DNA from: Viola odorata
Taxonomy: Eukaryota > Streptophyta > Magnoliopsida > Malpighiales > Violaceae
Direction of reading: 5' to 3'
Length of the DNA: 64,000 bases
Assembly (NCBI GenBank): GCA_963691705.1
Contig: OY829545.1
Coordinates: forward strand, 58,493,179-58,557,178
Shown: in pieces, positions 42,601 to 53,896 of the stretch
Position numbering within the stretch: the stretch's first letter is position 1
Layout: each line of letters begins with the position of its first letter
Translations under genes and position numbers: made by a program
The notes under the pieces: model-generated
Database searches by the model: none
The model's input: the letters and a program-made list of their open reading frames with translations, nothing else
What the model was told of the DNA's origin: nothing

Positions 42601-42836
42601 TCATTGATAAGATTGGCCAAGTGGCTTACAAGCTGGACCTTCCTTCCACCAGTTTAATCCATAATGTCATTCATGTGAACCAGCTTAAGCCATTTCACTC
42701 CTTTTGCTTTGTTTATACCTCACCAGTCCTCATTGAACCTATCTCCATATTGGGTTCACGCATAAAAAAGAGGCAAGGTGTGGTTGTCACTCAACTAGAG
42801 GTTGCCTGGACTCCAGCAGCAAACCTCCCTCCTTCT
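39662..42836 (+). pseudogene. Pol of the Reina-like element, many stops
   Basis: Protease remnant (HNLISREVV, YDVILGKDWL); reverse transcriptase (VDFRTLNQQTIKKRFPIP, FGLCNAPSTF, FFDDILIYS); RNase H (ETDASGEGIG); integrase (zinc CDICQKY, then MDFIEGLPKS, TDRDPIFLSKFW, HPQTDGQTEGVNQ); and a C-terminal part (IHNVIHVNQLKPF, ILGSRIKKRQGVVVTQLEVAW) resembling the start of a chromodomain. In-frame stops at about 39920, 40266, 41046, 41214, 41742 and 42114, plus a frameshift near 40330. The protease start was lost to the nested insertion. Dead. Confidence 0.88.
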
Positions 42837-42912
42837 TAGGAGTGGGCTGATCATCTTCAAGCAACCTTTCCACACTCTTCCTTGTGGGCAAGGAAGCTCA
42901 AGCAGGAGGAAT

Positions 42913-43411
42913 TGTCACCGCCACACGTGGATCAAGAGATAATAGGATGAAGGAACTTGAAGAGAAGAATAGGCAGGAAAAGGAGTTCCAAGCTGTAACT
43001 GTCAAAGTCTGTTACAACTTCCTTGCTGAGTTGGCAAGTTGTTAGAAGTTAGTTGATTAGTTATAATTTAGTTAATTGTTAGTAGTTAATTAGTATTTCA
43101 ATTCCGTGTCAATCAAACATTGTATAAAAAAGAGAAATAAAGAAATAAGGGGGGATCTTTTGCCATTTGTAAACAATTATGTATTCTATTTTGTTCAATG
43201 AACAACAGTTACCATTCAATGAATTCAATGAATTCCCTACTCCTTCCTGTTGCAATTGTTCCTATCTACCCTTCCTTTCCCATTGCTTCCACTACTTCCG
43301 TCTCTCTCCATTGCTTCTGTTTCCTTTGAAGATTACAGCACAACGACACTATTCTCCTCTTCTTCCCCTCTGTTTACGTTGTGTCCAGGTTCTTCTCTTG
43401 AGCCCGTGACA
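42913..43411 (+). repeat. 3' LTR of the Reina-like element
   Basis: TGTCACCGCC start, CCGTGACA end, 499 bp. It keeps the canonical TG/CA ends lost in the 5' copy. Confidence 0.9.
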
Positions 43412-43771
43412 GGTGCTGAACGAAAACGGCGTCGTAGACGGGGAATATCTAATTATATGCCGCATAATTAATTGGAAAGTTCGGAAATACGGGTACCCGA
43501 ACTTTCCAATTTTGATCCCGTTTCGACCCGAACTTTAATTTCGGGTATCGACTTCCGATACTCGACATTCAGAATCCCGAAATTTTCGATCCGAAATTGC
43601 AAAATCTTCGGGTCGGAAATTCGGGTATCGAGATTTTTGAACACCCCTAGAAGTAAGTGTCTTGCCTTAGTTCCTGAGTTCGACCCTATTACCACTATAC
43701 ACAATTTATATTGTGCATTAGACGATAAGTTTTATTATTATTTTTTACGGGTTCGACAACCGATCAGTTGT

Positions 43772-44078
43772 CTAGTCCACACCTTTTACACCCGAAAGTG
43801 TTTGGTAAAATAAAAATGCCTTATGATAGTTTAATTTAATCATGATTTAGTCAATAAGTTTTTGTTACGTAAATTATGTGATGGGTCGTCTTTTAAAGTA
43901 TAACTTGTAATATGATTGGTTGCCGATGACCAAAAATAAATATGGTATAATTTTGTCCTTGTAAACAAATCAATGAAAACAAAGGAAGGGTTGTGGAGGT
44001 GAGCTTTTGTAATTAAAGAACAGTTGAATTAATTCATGAGTATTTTTACTAGACCTTGTTGTAATTAGTTTTAGTTTG
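43772..44078. other. Unassigned intergenic DNA
   Basis: AT-rich, no gene, repeat or transposon end recognised. Confidence 0.6.
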
Positions 44079-44088
44079 AACTCGTAAT

Positions 44089-45455
44089 GGTTTAAATCAT
44101 TTTTTGGCACCTGCACTTCATTTGACTGACTCATTTGGCACCTCCTTTGGTCAAACGGTTTAAAAGGCACCTCCACTTGAAAGAAATGACTCATTTGGCA
44201 CCTGCCCTTGACGTCGTCCGTCCTCCACCGTTAAATGCTGACGTGGCGCGCCACGTGACATGGCATGCCACATCTGAAAAATAATATAATTAATTTTAAA
44301 AAAATCATGAAAATAATATAATTAATTTTTAAAATTCAGAAAAATAATATAATTAATTATAAAATTTTAGAAAAATAATGTAATTAATTTTAAAAGTTAA
44401 GAAAGTTAATTTAATTAATTTTAAAAATTAAGAAAAATAATATAATTAATTTAAAAATTCAGAAAATAATGTAATTAATTTAAAAATTCAGAAAATAATA
44501 TAATTAATTTTTAAAAATTCATAAAAATATTATAATTAATTTTTAATTTCCTGGATAGATCTTCATATTTTTGTTTATGCTTGGGTTTGCCGAATCGGCA
44601 GTGGGGGATGGTGTTCCCACTCTGATTTTGGCGCCAAATCTGTTGTGACGATGGTGTGGTGGTGATCAGCTGAGGAGCATGTGGTGTGGTGGTGGTGCGC
44701 CAGATCTGCTGCAACGGTAGAGACTATTGTGGTTGCCGGTTATGGTAGGAGCTCCAGCGGGCTTGGATTTCCAGCCGCTAGTCGTGAAAATTATTAATTT
44801 CCTAGGTAGATCTTTATATTTAGTTTATGCTTGGATTTGCCTTCATATTTCCTGGGTAGACCTTCACATTTTTGCGTTTTTAAAATTAATCACAGTATTT
44901 TTCTAGATTTTAAAAATTAAATAAATTATTTTTCTAAATTTTTAAAATTAATTAAAGATTCTTTTTGAATTTTTAAAATTAATTACATTATTTTTTTGAA
45001 TTTTAAAATTAATAATATTATTTTTCTGAATTTTTAAAATTAATTATATTATTTTTCTGAATTTTTAAAATTAATTAAAGTATTTTAATAATTTTAATAA
45101 TCAATTAAATTAAATTTCTTAATTTTTAAAATTAATTACATTATTTTTCAGAATTTTTATAATTAATTATATTATTTTTTCAGAATTTTTAAAATTAATT
45201 ATATTATTTTTATGAATTTTTAAAAATTAATTATATTATTTTTCAGATGTGGCATGCCACGTCATCAACATGATGACGTGTCATGCCACGTGGCGTGTCA
45301 CGCCAGCATTTAACGGTGAAGGACGGATGGCGTCAAAGGCAGGTGCCAAATGAGTCATTTCTTTCAAATGAAGGTGCCTTTTAAACCGTTTGACCAAAGG
45401 AAGTGCAAAATGAGTCAGTCAAATGAAGTGCAGGTGCCAAAAAATGATTTAAACC
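44089..45455. mobile_element. Foldback-like non-autonomous MULE
   Basis: Ends GGTTTAAATCATTTTTTGGC in both orientations with a perfect 10-bp duplication AACTCGTAAT (44079-44088 and 45456-45465). About 190 bp of high-complexity TIR contains TGACTCATTTGGCACC and GACGTGGC/GCCACGTC palindromes. Inside that, on each side, are several hundred bp of AT-rich repeats of AATAATATAATTAATTTT type that are also inverted, so the whole element can fold into a long hairpin. The central 44560-44860 is unique, G-rich and non-coding. It ends 258 bp before the start codon of the LPA1-like gene. Confidence 0.9.
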
Positions 45456-45712
45456 AACTCGTAATATCAAATTCAAATTACAATAAAAAATTTAATAAAA
45501 AGGTAAAAAATATCCTATTGCTAAACTAAGGTAAAAAATTGAAGTACATGATTTATTTATTTTTGTAAAGGAGGAGGGGGGAGAAAGTGCTTCGTGTTGA
45601 TGTATTTGTGCCTGTAACAGGAAACAGACTCGAGCGCAGACTCAAGACAGCAACTCCTTTTCCGCAGAAAACCGATAGAAGCGAAAGTAAAGAGGAGGTA
45701 TTAGACATCGAG

Positions 45713-48700
45713 ATGAAGAAATACAAGGAAGTGGCGACATCATCAGCAGCACCTTCTAGCCCTAGCAACAACAGTGAGGAAGAAGAAGGCTCCGATAACA
45801 TCAAGAACTCGTCTTTTCACGCCGCCAAATTCTCTCCTCGAAATGCTTCCTCCAAATACGACTTTGTCAAGGTCACTACCCTCTTACTCTTTCCCTTTCG
45901 CCTCCAAATTCAGTTCATTCAATTGATTGTTCACTTATTTTGGGATTACAAAACTATACAGGTGAAGGTGTGGTTAGGCGATAACGCTGATCACTACTAT
46001 GTCCTTTCCAGATTTCTGCTTAGTAGAATGCTTACTGTCACTAAGGTTTCTTTTTTCTTTCTCCCCCTTTATATGATCAAAGAACTAATGGAGTTTAACT
46101 TGTAGAAATGCTTATTTGTGTTCCATTGTGCTCTTTGCATTTCTTAGATACCCAATCATGTTGCTATCAAAATTGCTCTTGAGCTCAAGAAGCTGCTCAT
46201 TGATAATAGCCTTCTCGATGTGTATGTTCTGTGTTATAATTTACGAATTTTCTTTCTTTCTAACTTTTCATGCAATCCTTAATCTCCTTCCTTTTGTTTT
46301 CGCAGCTCTCAGTCTGATTTGGAAGCTAATCTATTTAAGGTATTCACTCTCAATTTCCTGTGATACAAAGGGAGAAATCCCCAAACATAGCACAGAGGAC
46401 CGTGAATTGTTGGATTTTTGTCACATAAGATCCTTCCTGTCCACTGTCCATGCAGCTTATGGAGCGACGAGGTTATGGAGAAGAATACATTAATCGTTAC
46501 AAGATGATGACAAGGTTAGTAAATCCCCTGGAAGAGCAACCTCTTCAGTCGATCTTTCATATAAACTCCTTATTCCGACCTGTAACATCACATCTGTATA
46601 TACTTTATCAGTTGGTTGCTTACACTTGTGCATTCCGTTGTTGTGCTTTTGAGAAGAAAAGAAAAGAACATTGAATCTCTTTCTATTCCCAATTAATTAT
46701 TCAGAAAGTATCATTCATTTTTCCCTTGGTTCTCATCCTCATAGGTTTCATCATCAAAGAGTTCCCTTGGTAATCCTTGTTTGCGGAACCGCATGTGTTG
46801 GCAAATCTACCCTTGCTACCCAACTAGCTCAAAGACTGAATTTGCCTAATGTCTTACAGGTTCGGCTTCCACTTGTGATGAATCTTGTTATCTTATGGGA
46901 TGCGCGTACAAAAACTTATATACTGATACTGTTTACCTTTATATTTTTATTGTTGCAGACAGACATGGTGTATGAATTGCTACGAACGTCAACAGAGTAG
47001 GCCACTGATTCATTTGTCTTTTCAATATCCACTTTTCTACTTTTACGTTCCAATCTGTAGTTTTATTTTTTCCCTTGTCTAGATATTGTTAGAATTTTAG
47101 TTTATTTTGAATCAAACATTGAGACTATGTCCAGAGAAACAGAAACACACTAGAGTGCTTACTTTCTGGTCTATCTGTTTTAGTGCACCATTAACATCCA
47201 CTCCAGTATGGGCACGAGACTTCAATTCTTCAGAGGAGTTAATTGTTGAATTTTGTAGAGAATGCAGAATTGTTCGCAAAGGTATTCTCTCAATTTCTCT
47301 ACTTTGCCTTTGTACTGTATAAGATGTTATCTACTTTTTTGAGCCATTAGATGTTAAGGACAATTATACTATTGGTTTTCATGTCAATAATGCCTTGATT
47401 TGTTGATTTATTGTTTGCTCCCTAGGCCTGGCTGGGGATTTGAAGAAAGCAATGAAAGATGGAAAGCCGATAATAATTGAAGTATGATACTCTTTGTTTT
47501 CTTTTCAACCGATTCACTGAGTAAATAAGATGGTAGTTAGAAACTTTTGTTGTCCTTGTTTTCATGTCAGTGCTGTCCCCTCATATTGCTTATGATAAAA
47601 ATGGCAGGGGATACATTTGGATCCAAGCATTTATTTAATGGATGAAGGTCACAAGTTACCAACTGACATCCCTGAGAAACCCAAAGAGGCAGAACCTGAA
47701 TCAGTGACATCTGATGATCCTGCAAGACATGTGGAAAGTAATTTTAGTGGTACTGAAAGTTGTATATGCTCTTCAGAGCCAGCCTCAGAAGAAAGGCTAT
47801 CTGATGACCAAGTGAATAAGGCCTTGGATTCTCAGAAATCTAGTGATGCATCTGGAAGTATCCCTGAAGAGAAAGGTAATTCTTCCTTTGGGTGTTGACT
47901 ATGTTGATTTTGAGGGAAAGTACAAGGGATGAGACTTATGGTCACACTTTCTGTAATTATGTTTTGGTCATGCAGGCAAGACTGTTACAAATACTGAGGG
48001 AGTGAGAAAGACATCGCTGAGGAATGAAAAAGGTGGTGCTGAACCAATAATCATTCCCATAGTTCTGGACATGGCCCAATTTGATCACAAAGTTTGTTCA
48101 TTATCTTGGTTTGATCTATAAGCTAATTTGAGATTCGTTGATGATCCTATTTGATCTTGGATCATTATTTGCCTTCTCATTCTTTTTTCCCCTCAAAACT
48201 CTCTTGAGCAGGCTTTACTTGAGGAGTGGCTCTCAACTTGTATATTGGGTGATAATAAATGGCCTATTCAGGTATTAACAATTTTTAATTTCTTATTGTG
48301 AAGGTCAAGTTTTGGAATGATTCTCCATGTGTTTTGTAATTGGAATCTTGATTCTTTGGCTCTGTCTTTGGTTTTCCAATCAACTATTACTTAAGGATGG
48401 TAGGAATTAATCAGGATGTCTATCCTTGTAAGGGAATTGTTGAGAATTTGTAAAAGCCTATTGAAATGGGTTCTTATTCTGGACTTTGATGTTTATCTTT
48501 TTGGGCTCCGATGTACTAGGCCACTAACTAAGTCTATGATCTAGGCTTGTGATTGTTTTGTTCCTAAAGTTCCTCCTTTTTTTTCCTTTTCTTCCATATT
48601 CATGCTTTGAATATCTGCTAATTTTACCAAAATGTTCAGTTGCTTGTCTTGCCATGATCTTTTTCTTTTTCAGAAGTTTTTTGTTGAATTGTGATTCTGG

Positions 48701-50060
48701 ATGCTTATTGGTTTTCATGTTTTTGTCCTAGGATAAAGACAGGTTGATTACTAATTTGAAAACCATCCAGGACTACCTCTGCTCTTTTAAGTCACAGGTT
48801 TGCTTCTTAACATCTGTTTCTCATAATTCTTTCTTGCTGCCCTTTTAGTGGTAACTTTGCAATAGTTGATCCATGTATTTGAGGTTCTGTTATTGTAATG
48901 AGGTATTTTCATATCAACAGATAATGGGTTTGCATTTCGAATCTTGTTTTCACGCTTTCATTTCGTATCATAGTTTGCCACTTACTCTGTGTTTAGATGC
49001 CAAATCTGAGGACCTTGTAACTATTGATAAAGAATGAGGTAATATAGATGTATCCTATTCAAAGTTGTCTTAACAAAAGGCAAAGTGAAAGTAATGATCA
49101 TAATAATTATTCGATTATAACTAAAAAGATGGACGTAGTGTTGAATTCCTTGTGTTGTTATCAACCTTGGGGTATCTGAACTTTTCTTTTGGGCTGGAAT
49201 GTTGTATAAACTAGGTTTATGGATTTACTTCTTTCATGTGATTTTACCTTTTCTGTTTCACTTAATTGTGAAGGTTGCTCTTGTAGTATGGAAAGAAGCC
49301 AACTTAAACAATTAAACTCTTAACAAAATCATCTGGTGTTGCTTATGTTCTTAGTTTCAGTTGTTTCTGCATATCTTGTTATGATTGTAGGAACCCTCCT
49401 TGATTTACCATTGAAACAAGAACCATTTCCCTAATTGATTTGCTAGATTTTGAAAGCTGTAAGAGTTCAGTCAACCTTTCTAGTATTTTGTATTTATCAC
49501 AGTCAAGTATGTTTATTTTTTCTTCCAACAGGGTGGTTTGACAGTCGTCAATATATCAGCTACAACATTCCCTCAGACACTGGATTTCCTGCATGGATAT
49601 CTTCTTCAGGTAAATTTTTATCAATATGTTGGGAGTCTAAACCCACAGGCCTCTCTCTAACACCAATCCTGATGGGTGGACTATGAACTCAATTCTTTGT
49701 TACCCTCCTGAGAGTTTTTCTTTCCTTTCCTCCTTGTCTCAATGCATTGGCTCACTTTTTCTGTCCTTTTTTCTCCCATCTCCAATGTCACCTGCCCAGA
49801 CTGTGCCATCTTGCCAAAAGTAGTAATTGCAGGCTAGTTACCTTAGGATTTAGGAGCTAGCTCTTGGGATGATTTACTCTTATCTTTGTTGTTGATAAAG
49901 CATCCAATGCTGCTCCTTCTGTTCCAATCATAGCTCTTTCTTAGACATTTTAAATTGATCTTGCAATATGATGATATGGATTTTTTTTTACCTCCAGTGT
50001 ATTGAGCAAGGGATTTCATCTGTGTCCAGCGACAACAGTAGAAAGCCACCTGAAACTTAG
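45713..50060 (+). CDS. LPA1-like P-loop NTPase (2-phosphoglycerate kinase-like), 15 exons, 455 aa
   Basis: Exons: 45713-45871, 45962-46045, 46148-46221, 46306-46339, 46456-46514, 46745-46859, 46959-46996, 47184-47281, 47426-47481, 47608-47875, 47976-48091, 48212-48271, 48732-48797, 49532-49609, 49998-50060. The sum is 1368 nt; all borders are GT-AG. Residues 1-50 are Ser/Glu-rich. A conserved region follows (KVWLGDNADHYYVLSRF, then an ATP-cone-like helical part). The P-loop GTACVGKS lies at 151-158, then TDMVYELLRTS and IIIEGIHLDPSIY. An acidic variable insert fills exon 10, and the end is TFPQTLDFLHGYLLQCIEQ. Plant homologues are named LOW PHYTIC ACID 1; loss in rice lowers seed phytate. The reaction is unproven but the fold suits phosphorylation of a small phosphate ester. 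The start ATG is the first in frame after the open stretch; an upstream GTG-led extension exists. Confidence 0.9.
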
Positions 50061-50241
50061 ATTAGATGCAAATTTCAATTCAGCCAGAGAAATGGCAGGT
50101 ACAAATTGAATTTTAGCAATTTTAAAAAATATGTGAATAGAAGAAGTTAAGTTCGTCTAAATATTTTTTTATATCCTGGCAAGTAATAAAATAAAGAAAT
50201 AAGTAAGAAAAAGGATGAAGGAACAAAAAAGAATTACATGA
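50061..50241 (+). other. 3' flank of the LPA1-like gene
   Basis: No poly(A) signal is assigned with confidence. The true 3' UTR may be interrupted by the hAT elements that follow. Confidence 0.4.
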
Positions 50242-50249
50242 ATTCCACG

Positions 50250-50893
50250 TAGGGATGGCAATGGGTACCCATACCCGCATACCCGCTCATAACCATACCC
50301 GTAATTACCCGCTTGTGGGTATGGTTTGGGTATGGATAATACCCGCATTTATAATTGTAGGTATAATTGGATAAGGTACCCGCAAAATACCCGCATTTTT
50401 TTCAACTTCCTGAAAAAAAAATTCCTTAGTTTTGTCTCTCTCCTCTTTCTTCTCTCTCATCTTTTTAATTTTTCTTTCGTAATAAAAACTCAATATTCTT
50501 ACTTAATAGTTTGAACAAAATAAATTAAAAATTATAAAAGCATAATCTTTATCTTAAGATGAGTAATTAGACATCCACTTTTCATATTTTTCTTAAATTT
50601 TTTATAAATGGGTTTTACGGAATATGATGCTATAAAAAAATAATATAAATAAAATAAAATTATAGTAAATTTTTACTTAATTATAAAAAAATAAAAATTT
50701 GGTGAAATAATTTTATTAAGTTAAATAATAAATAAGTAAGTGCAATTGGATATCCATTACATACCCAATTGGGTATTGGGCATATTGGGTATGGATAATA
50801 ATAGATATTTAGTTGCGGGTATGAGTTGGATATTTACCCATACCCGTCCATACCCGTTTTAACATACCCATAGCCGCCCAATTGGCATCCCTA
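50250..50893. mobile_element. hAT MITE 1 near the LPA1-like gene (644 bp)
   Basis: TAGGGATGGCAATGGG at the left and, inverted, TAGGGATGCCAATTGGG at the right, with a perfect 8-bp duplication ATTCCACG (50242-50249, 50894-50901). Subterminal GGGTA/TACCC repeats; AT-rich non-coding middle. Confidence 0.92.
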
Positions 50894-50901
50894 ATTCCAC
50901 G

Positions 50902-51333
50902 TGCTATATCCTAGTTGGTACACTTCTGTTTTCATTTAGATGAGTGTTTGTCTATACACTGGGTTAAAAGATCATTTTCCTTAGCTGCTATGCTCTGTCC
51001 AATCTGCTAATTTGTCATTTTGGGATGATGATTTATCCTTCCTGTATTGACTTGCTTTCTTGCTGCTTCTGTGATATTTTCTTCTCTGTCCCCATGTCTT
51101 CTCTGTATAGTTTATTTTACTGATCCCTCTTCATCTAGCTATTTGTGGGTTTCACGTCTTACACTCTTTCCGTTCGCTTAACTTGTATTCACTTTATGAC
51201 TTTTCTCCTTCTTTGCTCTTACATAACTGTTCTTGCTCCTTTAAGTGTTGAAAGTGAATGGATGGCTGAAGTGGCTGCAAGCAAATAATAAAAAAAAGCT
51301 TCTTTCAGCAACCTTGGGCGAGCCTCTTGTAAC
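50902..51333. other. Unassigned DNA between two hAT elements
   Basis: T-rich, no gene recognised. It is probably original downstream sequence of the LPA1-like gene. Confidence 0.5.
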
Positions 51334-51341
51334 ATTAAAAT

Positions 51342-53256
51342 TAGAGGTGGCAAAAATCTACCCGTACCCAACTAATTTAAGTGGGTATGGGTGTTAAATG
51401 AGTTAGTGCAATTTTTAAATAGGTAGAAATTGGTAATATACCCATTTAAACTAAAATAGGTGGGTTTTATTGGGTTGGGTAATGGGTACCTAATGAGTAC
51501 CAATTAAACCAAAGTCAATCATATCCCTCCCCTTCTCCTCTCTCTCTCATCTTTTTTATTTTTCTTTTTTAAACAAATTTAATTTTCTTAATTTATATAA
51601 TGAACAAAAAAAATTAAAAACTACACCAACGTAATCTCTATCTCAAGATGAGTAATTATATATCCACTTTTCTTAATTTTTTTTAATTTTTTAATAATGA
51701 ATTTTTTTATACTTTTGATCATAGATCATTCATATACATATATAAGATGCGTCCATGTTAATTAATTTCTCTTTTCAATTAATTAAACTTATTGTTATTA
51801 TAATTAGTAGACTAAGCTTTGTTTTTAATTTGTAAAATCAATATAATATTTGTATTGATATATATTTTCTTTTTTTGGTAATAATATGCTTTTTTGTTTG
51901 CTTATAAAAATATATTTATATATATATATAATTTTGTTTTGTCATTGGTCATGTCAGACTTTTTTTATGTTTAGATTATTTTAGTTTTCTTGCCTACCAA
52001 CTACCAAGAACCAACATTTTTTTCTCTACTGTGAGTGCTTTCGTGTTTTTATTTTTCAAAAAAAAAGGTAGAAATTATCTGTTATAAATATTTTTAATAC
52101 GTGATTCTATGTGAATATGATTAATTGTGATTCTACGAGTAAGGAATATTTATTTTTCAAACTAAATTAATTTATTTTTCAATAATTTAGTTTTGTGTTT
52201 ATCGAAACTATGTTAATAATATCTTGTGTCTGTTTATGATTATTTTTTATTTTTTTCAGCTACATAATTAATGAGTTACTAATAATATAAAATAAATGCA
52301 ATTTCAAATGTTTTATTTCTAGAGAATTATTAAAATATTTTAACTATTCTCATTAGATAAAATCAATTATATATTTCAAATTTTAATTATCATTTTAATC
52401 GTCGAGTCTGAAAAAAGATTTTAATTTTCACCGGGTATGTAAAAAAAGAAGAGAAAGTAACATTCAACTTTATTATTTAATTGATTGGATTGAGGTCAAA
52501 AATAAAATTAATAAATTAAAAGTTTATATTTAAGGATGTACAATTTTCACACAAACTCAATTAGCATATATATAAAATTCAATTAACATTATTCTAATAA
52601 GGGAATTTCAAGTTTTTTTACATACGCATGCAATGTTATGTTAATAATATTAATTAATTCCTTTGAATAATCAATAAAACCAAAAGTTGCAAAAGTGAAA
52701 TACTACTAACTGTTAGGTCGATAGTGCAAATGCATTAAAAGATGAACAACGAACATATAATTTTGGGTAAACGATAAAACTCGAGTCTAAATGGTCAAAC
52801 TCGAGCCTAAATGGTCAAACTCGGGCCTAAATGGTCAAACCCGAACCTAAATGATAAAACCCGAGCCTAAACGGTCAAACCCAAGCCTAAATGGCCAAAC
52901 TCAAGCCTAAATGGCCAAACCCAAGTTTAAACGATAAAACCCGAGCCTAAATAGTCAAACCCGAGCCTGAACGATAAAATCATCATACACAGTCAAAATT
53001 GAGTCACATAGTCAAACTTTGTCAAAATTTAAATTTTTTTGATTAAACATAGTATTTTTAATCTTACTTAATAAAAAATTATATTTATTGAGTGAGTATG
53101 ATTTAAATGGGTGTAAATGGGTATAAATGGGTGGGTATGATTTAAATGGGTATGGGTACCCATTTAAAAAATTATATGGGTAATAAATGGGTATGATACC
53201 CATACCCACCCATACCCATTTAGTCATTACCCATACCCACCCATTTGCCACCCCTA
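51342..53256. mobile_element. hAT element 2 (1915 bp), non-autonomous
   Basis: Left end TAGAGGTGGCAAAAATC; right end inverted TAGGGGTGGCAAATGGG. The left flank ATTAAAAT (51334-51341) equals the right flank once the MITE at 53264-53640 is removed, so the 8-bp duplication is perfect. GGGTATGGG repeats near both ends. The AT-rich middle has no transposase. Confidence 0.88.
52766..52985. repeat. 20-bp minisatellite, about 11 copies
   Basis: Units like TAAATGGTCAAACTCGAGCC repeat with variants (CGATAAAACCCGAGCC). The period stays near 20 bp. It lies inside hAT element 2. Confidence 0.92.
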
Positions 53257-53263
53257 ATTAAAA

Positions 53264-53640
53264 GGGGAAATAACTTAAAACACCCCTGTACTAAGCGCGA
53301 AAACCAGAAACCACCCCTGACCTTCAAAACGTCCATTACACCTCCCTTGAGCTATTGTTTCTGAGCAAAAAGGCCCTTCAATGCACATTTTTACAATTTT
53401 AAAAAAATTGTAAAAATACTAAAAAAAATGTAAAAATTCACAAAAAAATGTAATTAACCTAAAAATCAAGAAACATTGTAAAAAATTCCAAGAATTCACA
53501 AAAAAATGTAATTAATTATGGACAGAAGGGCCTTTTTGCTCGAAAACAATAGCTCAGGGGAGGTGTAATGGACGTTTTGAAGGTCAGGGGTACTTTTTGG
53601 TTTTCGCGCTTAGTACAGGGGTGCTTTAAGCTATTTCCCC
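53264..53640. mobile_element. Mutator-like MITE (377 bp) inserted at the hAT 2 border
   Basis: About 115-bp TIRs beginning GGGGAAATA(A/G)CTTAAA(A/G)C, with a perfect 9-bp duplication TAATTAAAA (53255-53263, 53641-53649). The middle is A-rich with AAAATGTAAAAAT repeats. Its left TSD includes the last two bases of hAT 2, so it came later. Confidence 0.92.
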
Positions 53641-53649
53641 TAATTAAAA

Positions 53650-53888
53650 TTGACACGGTACAAGTTTCTACCTATGCGTGTCAGATGAACCAATCTTTGA
53701 TTCACAATCTTCTTGGAATGACTGGCGTCTGCATATTTCATACTTTAGCGGGGGACTACTGAATGAGCTGAATTTTGGGTCTCTTGATTTGTTGTAAAAT
53801 GGTCTCTACTTGCTAAGTTGCTTACGGTTCTGAGTTTATTTTGTGCTCAGCTGTCGAAGCATATGCTGCTCCTTTTCTAGTTGATAGG
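53650..53888. other. Unassigned DNA between transposons
   Basis: Ordinary composition; no gene recognised. It rejoins smoothly to 51333 when the transposons are removed, so it is original gene-flanking sequence. Confidence 0.5.
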
Positions 53889-53896
53889 ATTGCAGG

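Larger units (their letters stand above)
27591..43411 (+). mobile_element. Reina-like Ty3/Gypsy chromovirus, decayed and interrupted
   Basis: Two 499-bp LTRs (27591-28089 and 42913-43411) flanked by a perfect GGTGC duplication (27586-27590 and 43412-43416). A PBS (TGGTATCGGAGC) for initiator Met tRNA follows the 5' LTR, and a purine-rich GCAGGAGGAA precedes the 3' LTR. Gag lies at 28128-29375 and protease-RT-RNaseH-integrase at 39662-42836, separated by nested insertions. By eye the LTRs differ at about 30 of 499 positions (6%). Short LTRs, small total size (about 5.5 kb unnested) and gene order fit the Reina clade; the clade is inferred. Confidence 0.85.
26871..43649. mobile_element. hAT element (about 0.96 kb of own sequence), split by a retrotransposon
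   Basis: The left end reads TAGGGTTATTCATCGGG and the right end, inverted, TAGGGGTGTTCAAAAATC. The 8-bp duplication GAAGTAAG is perfect (26863-26870 and 43650-43657). TAGGG ends and an 8-bp TSD fit hAT. Both subterminal regions are full of ATTTCGGGT/CCGAAAT words. Its own sequence is 26871-27590 and 43417-43649; the rest is the nested Reina-like element. No transposase; it carries a zinc-finger gene fragment. Confidence 0.85.
25601..43766 (+). mobile_element. Solo LTR 1 (about 1.39 kb), split by nested insertions
   Basis: LTR text runs 25601-26870 and resumes at 43658-43766, starting TGATAGCATG and ending CAACCGATCA. It is flanked by GTTAT (25596-25600) and GTTGT (43767-43771), a 5-bp duplication with one mismatch. 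It is homologous to solo LTR 2: both have a TTGCA(T/C)CAATGATCGAC block, then an ACTAGGAATCTTT/TTATCGGGAATTT block. The gap between is the hAT insertion and everything inside it. The retroelement family is not identified. Confidence 0.7.

Noticed and set aside
45587..45712. GTG-initiated N-terminal extension of the LPA1-like protein
   Set aside because: Nuclear plant genes start at ATG; the first in-frame ATG is at 45713, and the extension is not conserved as far as I can recall.
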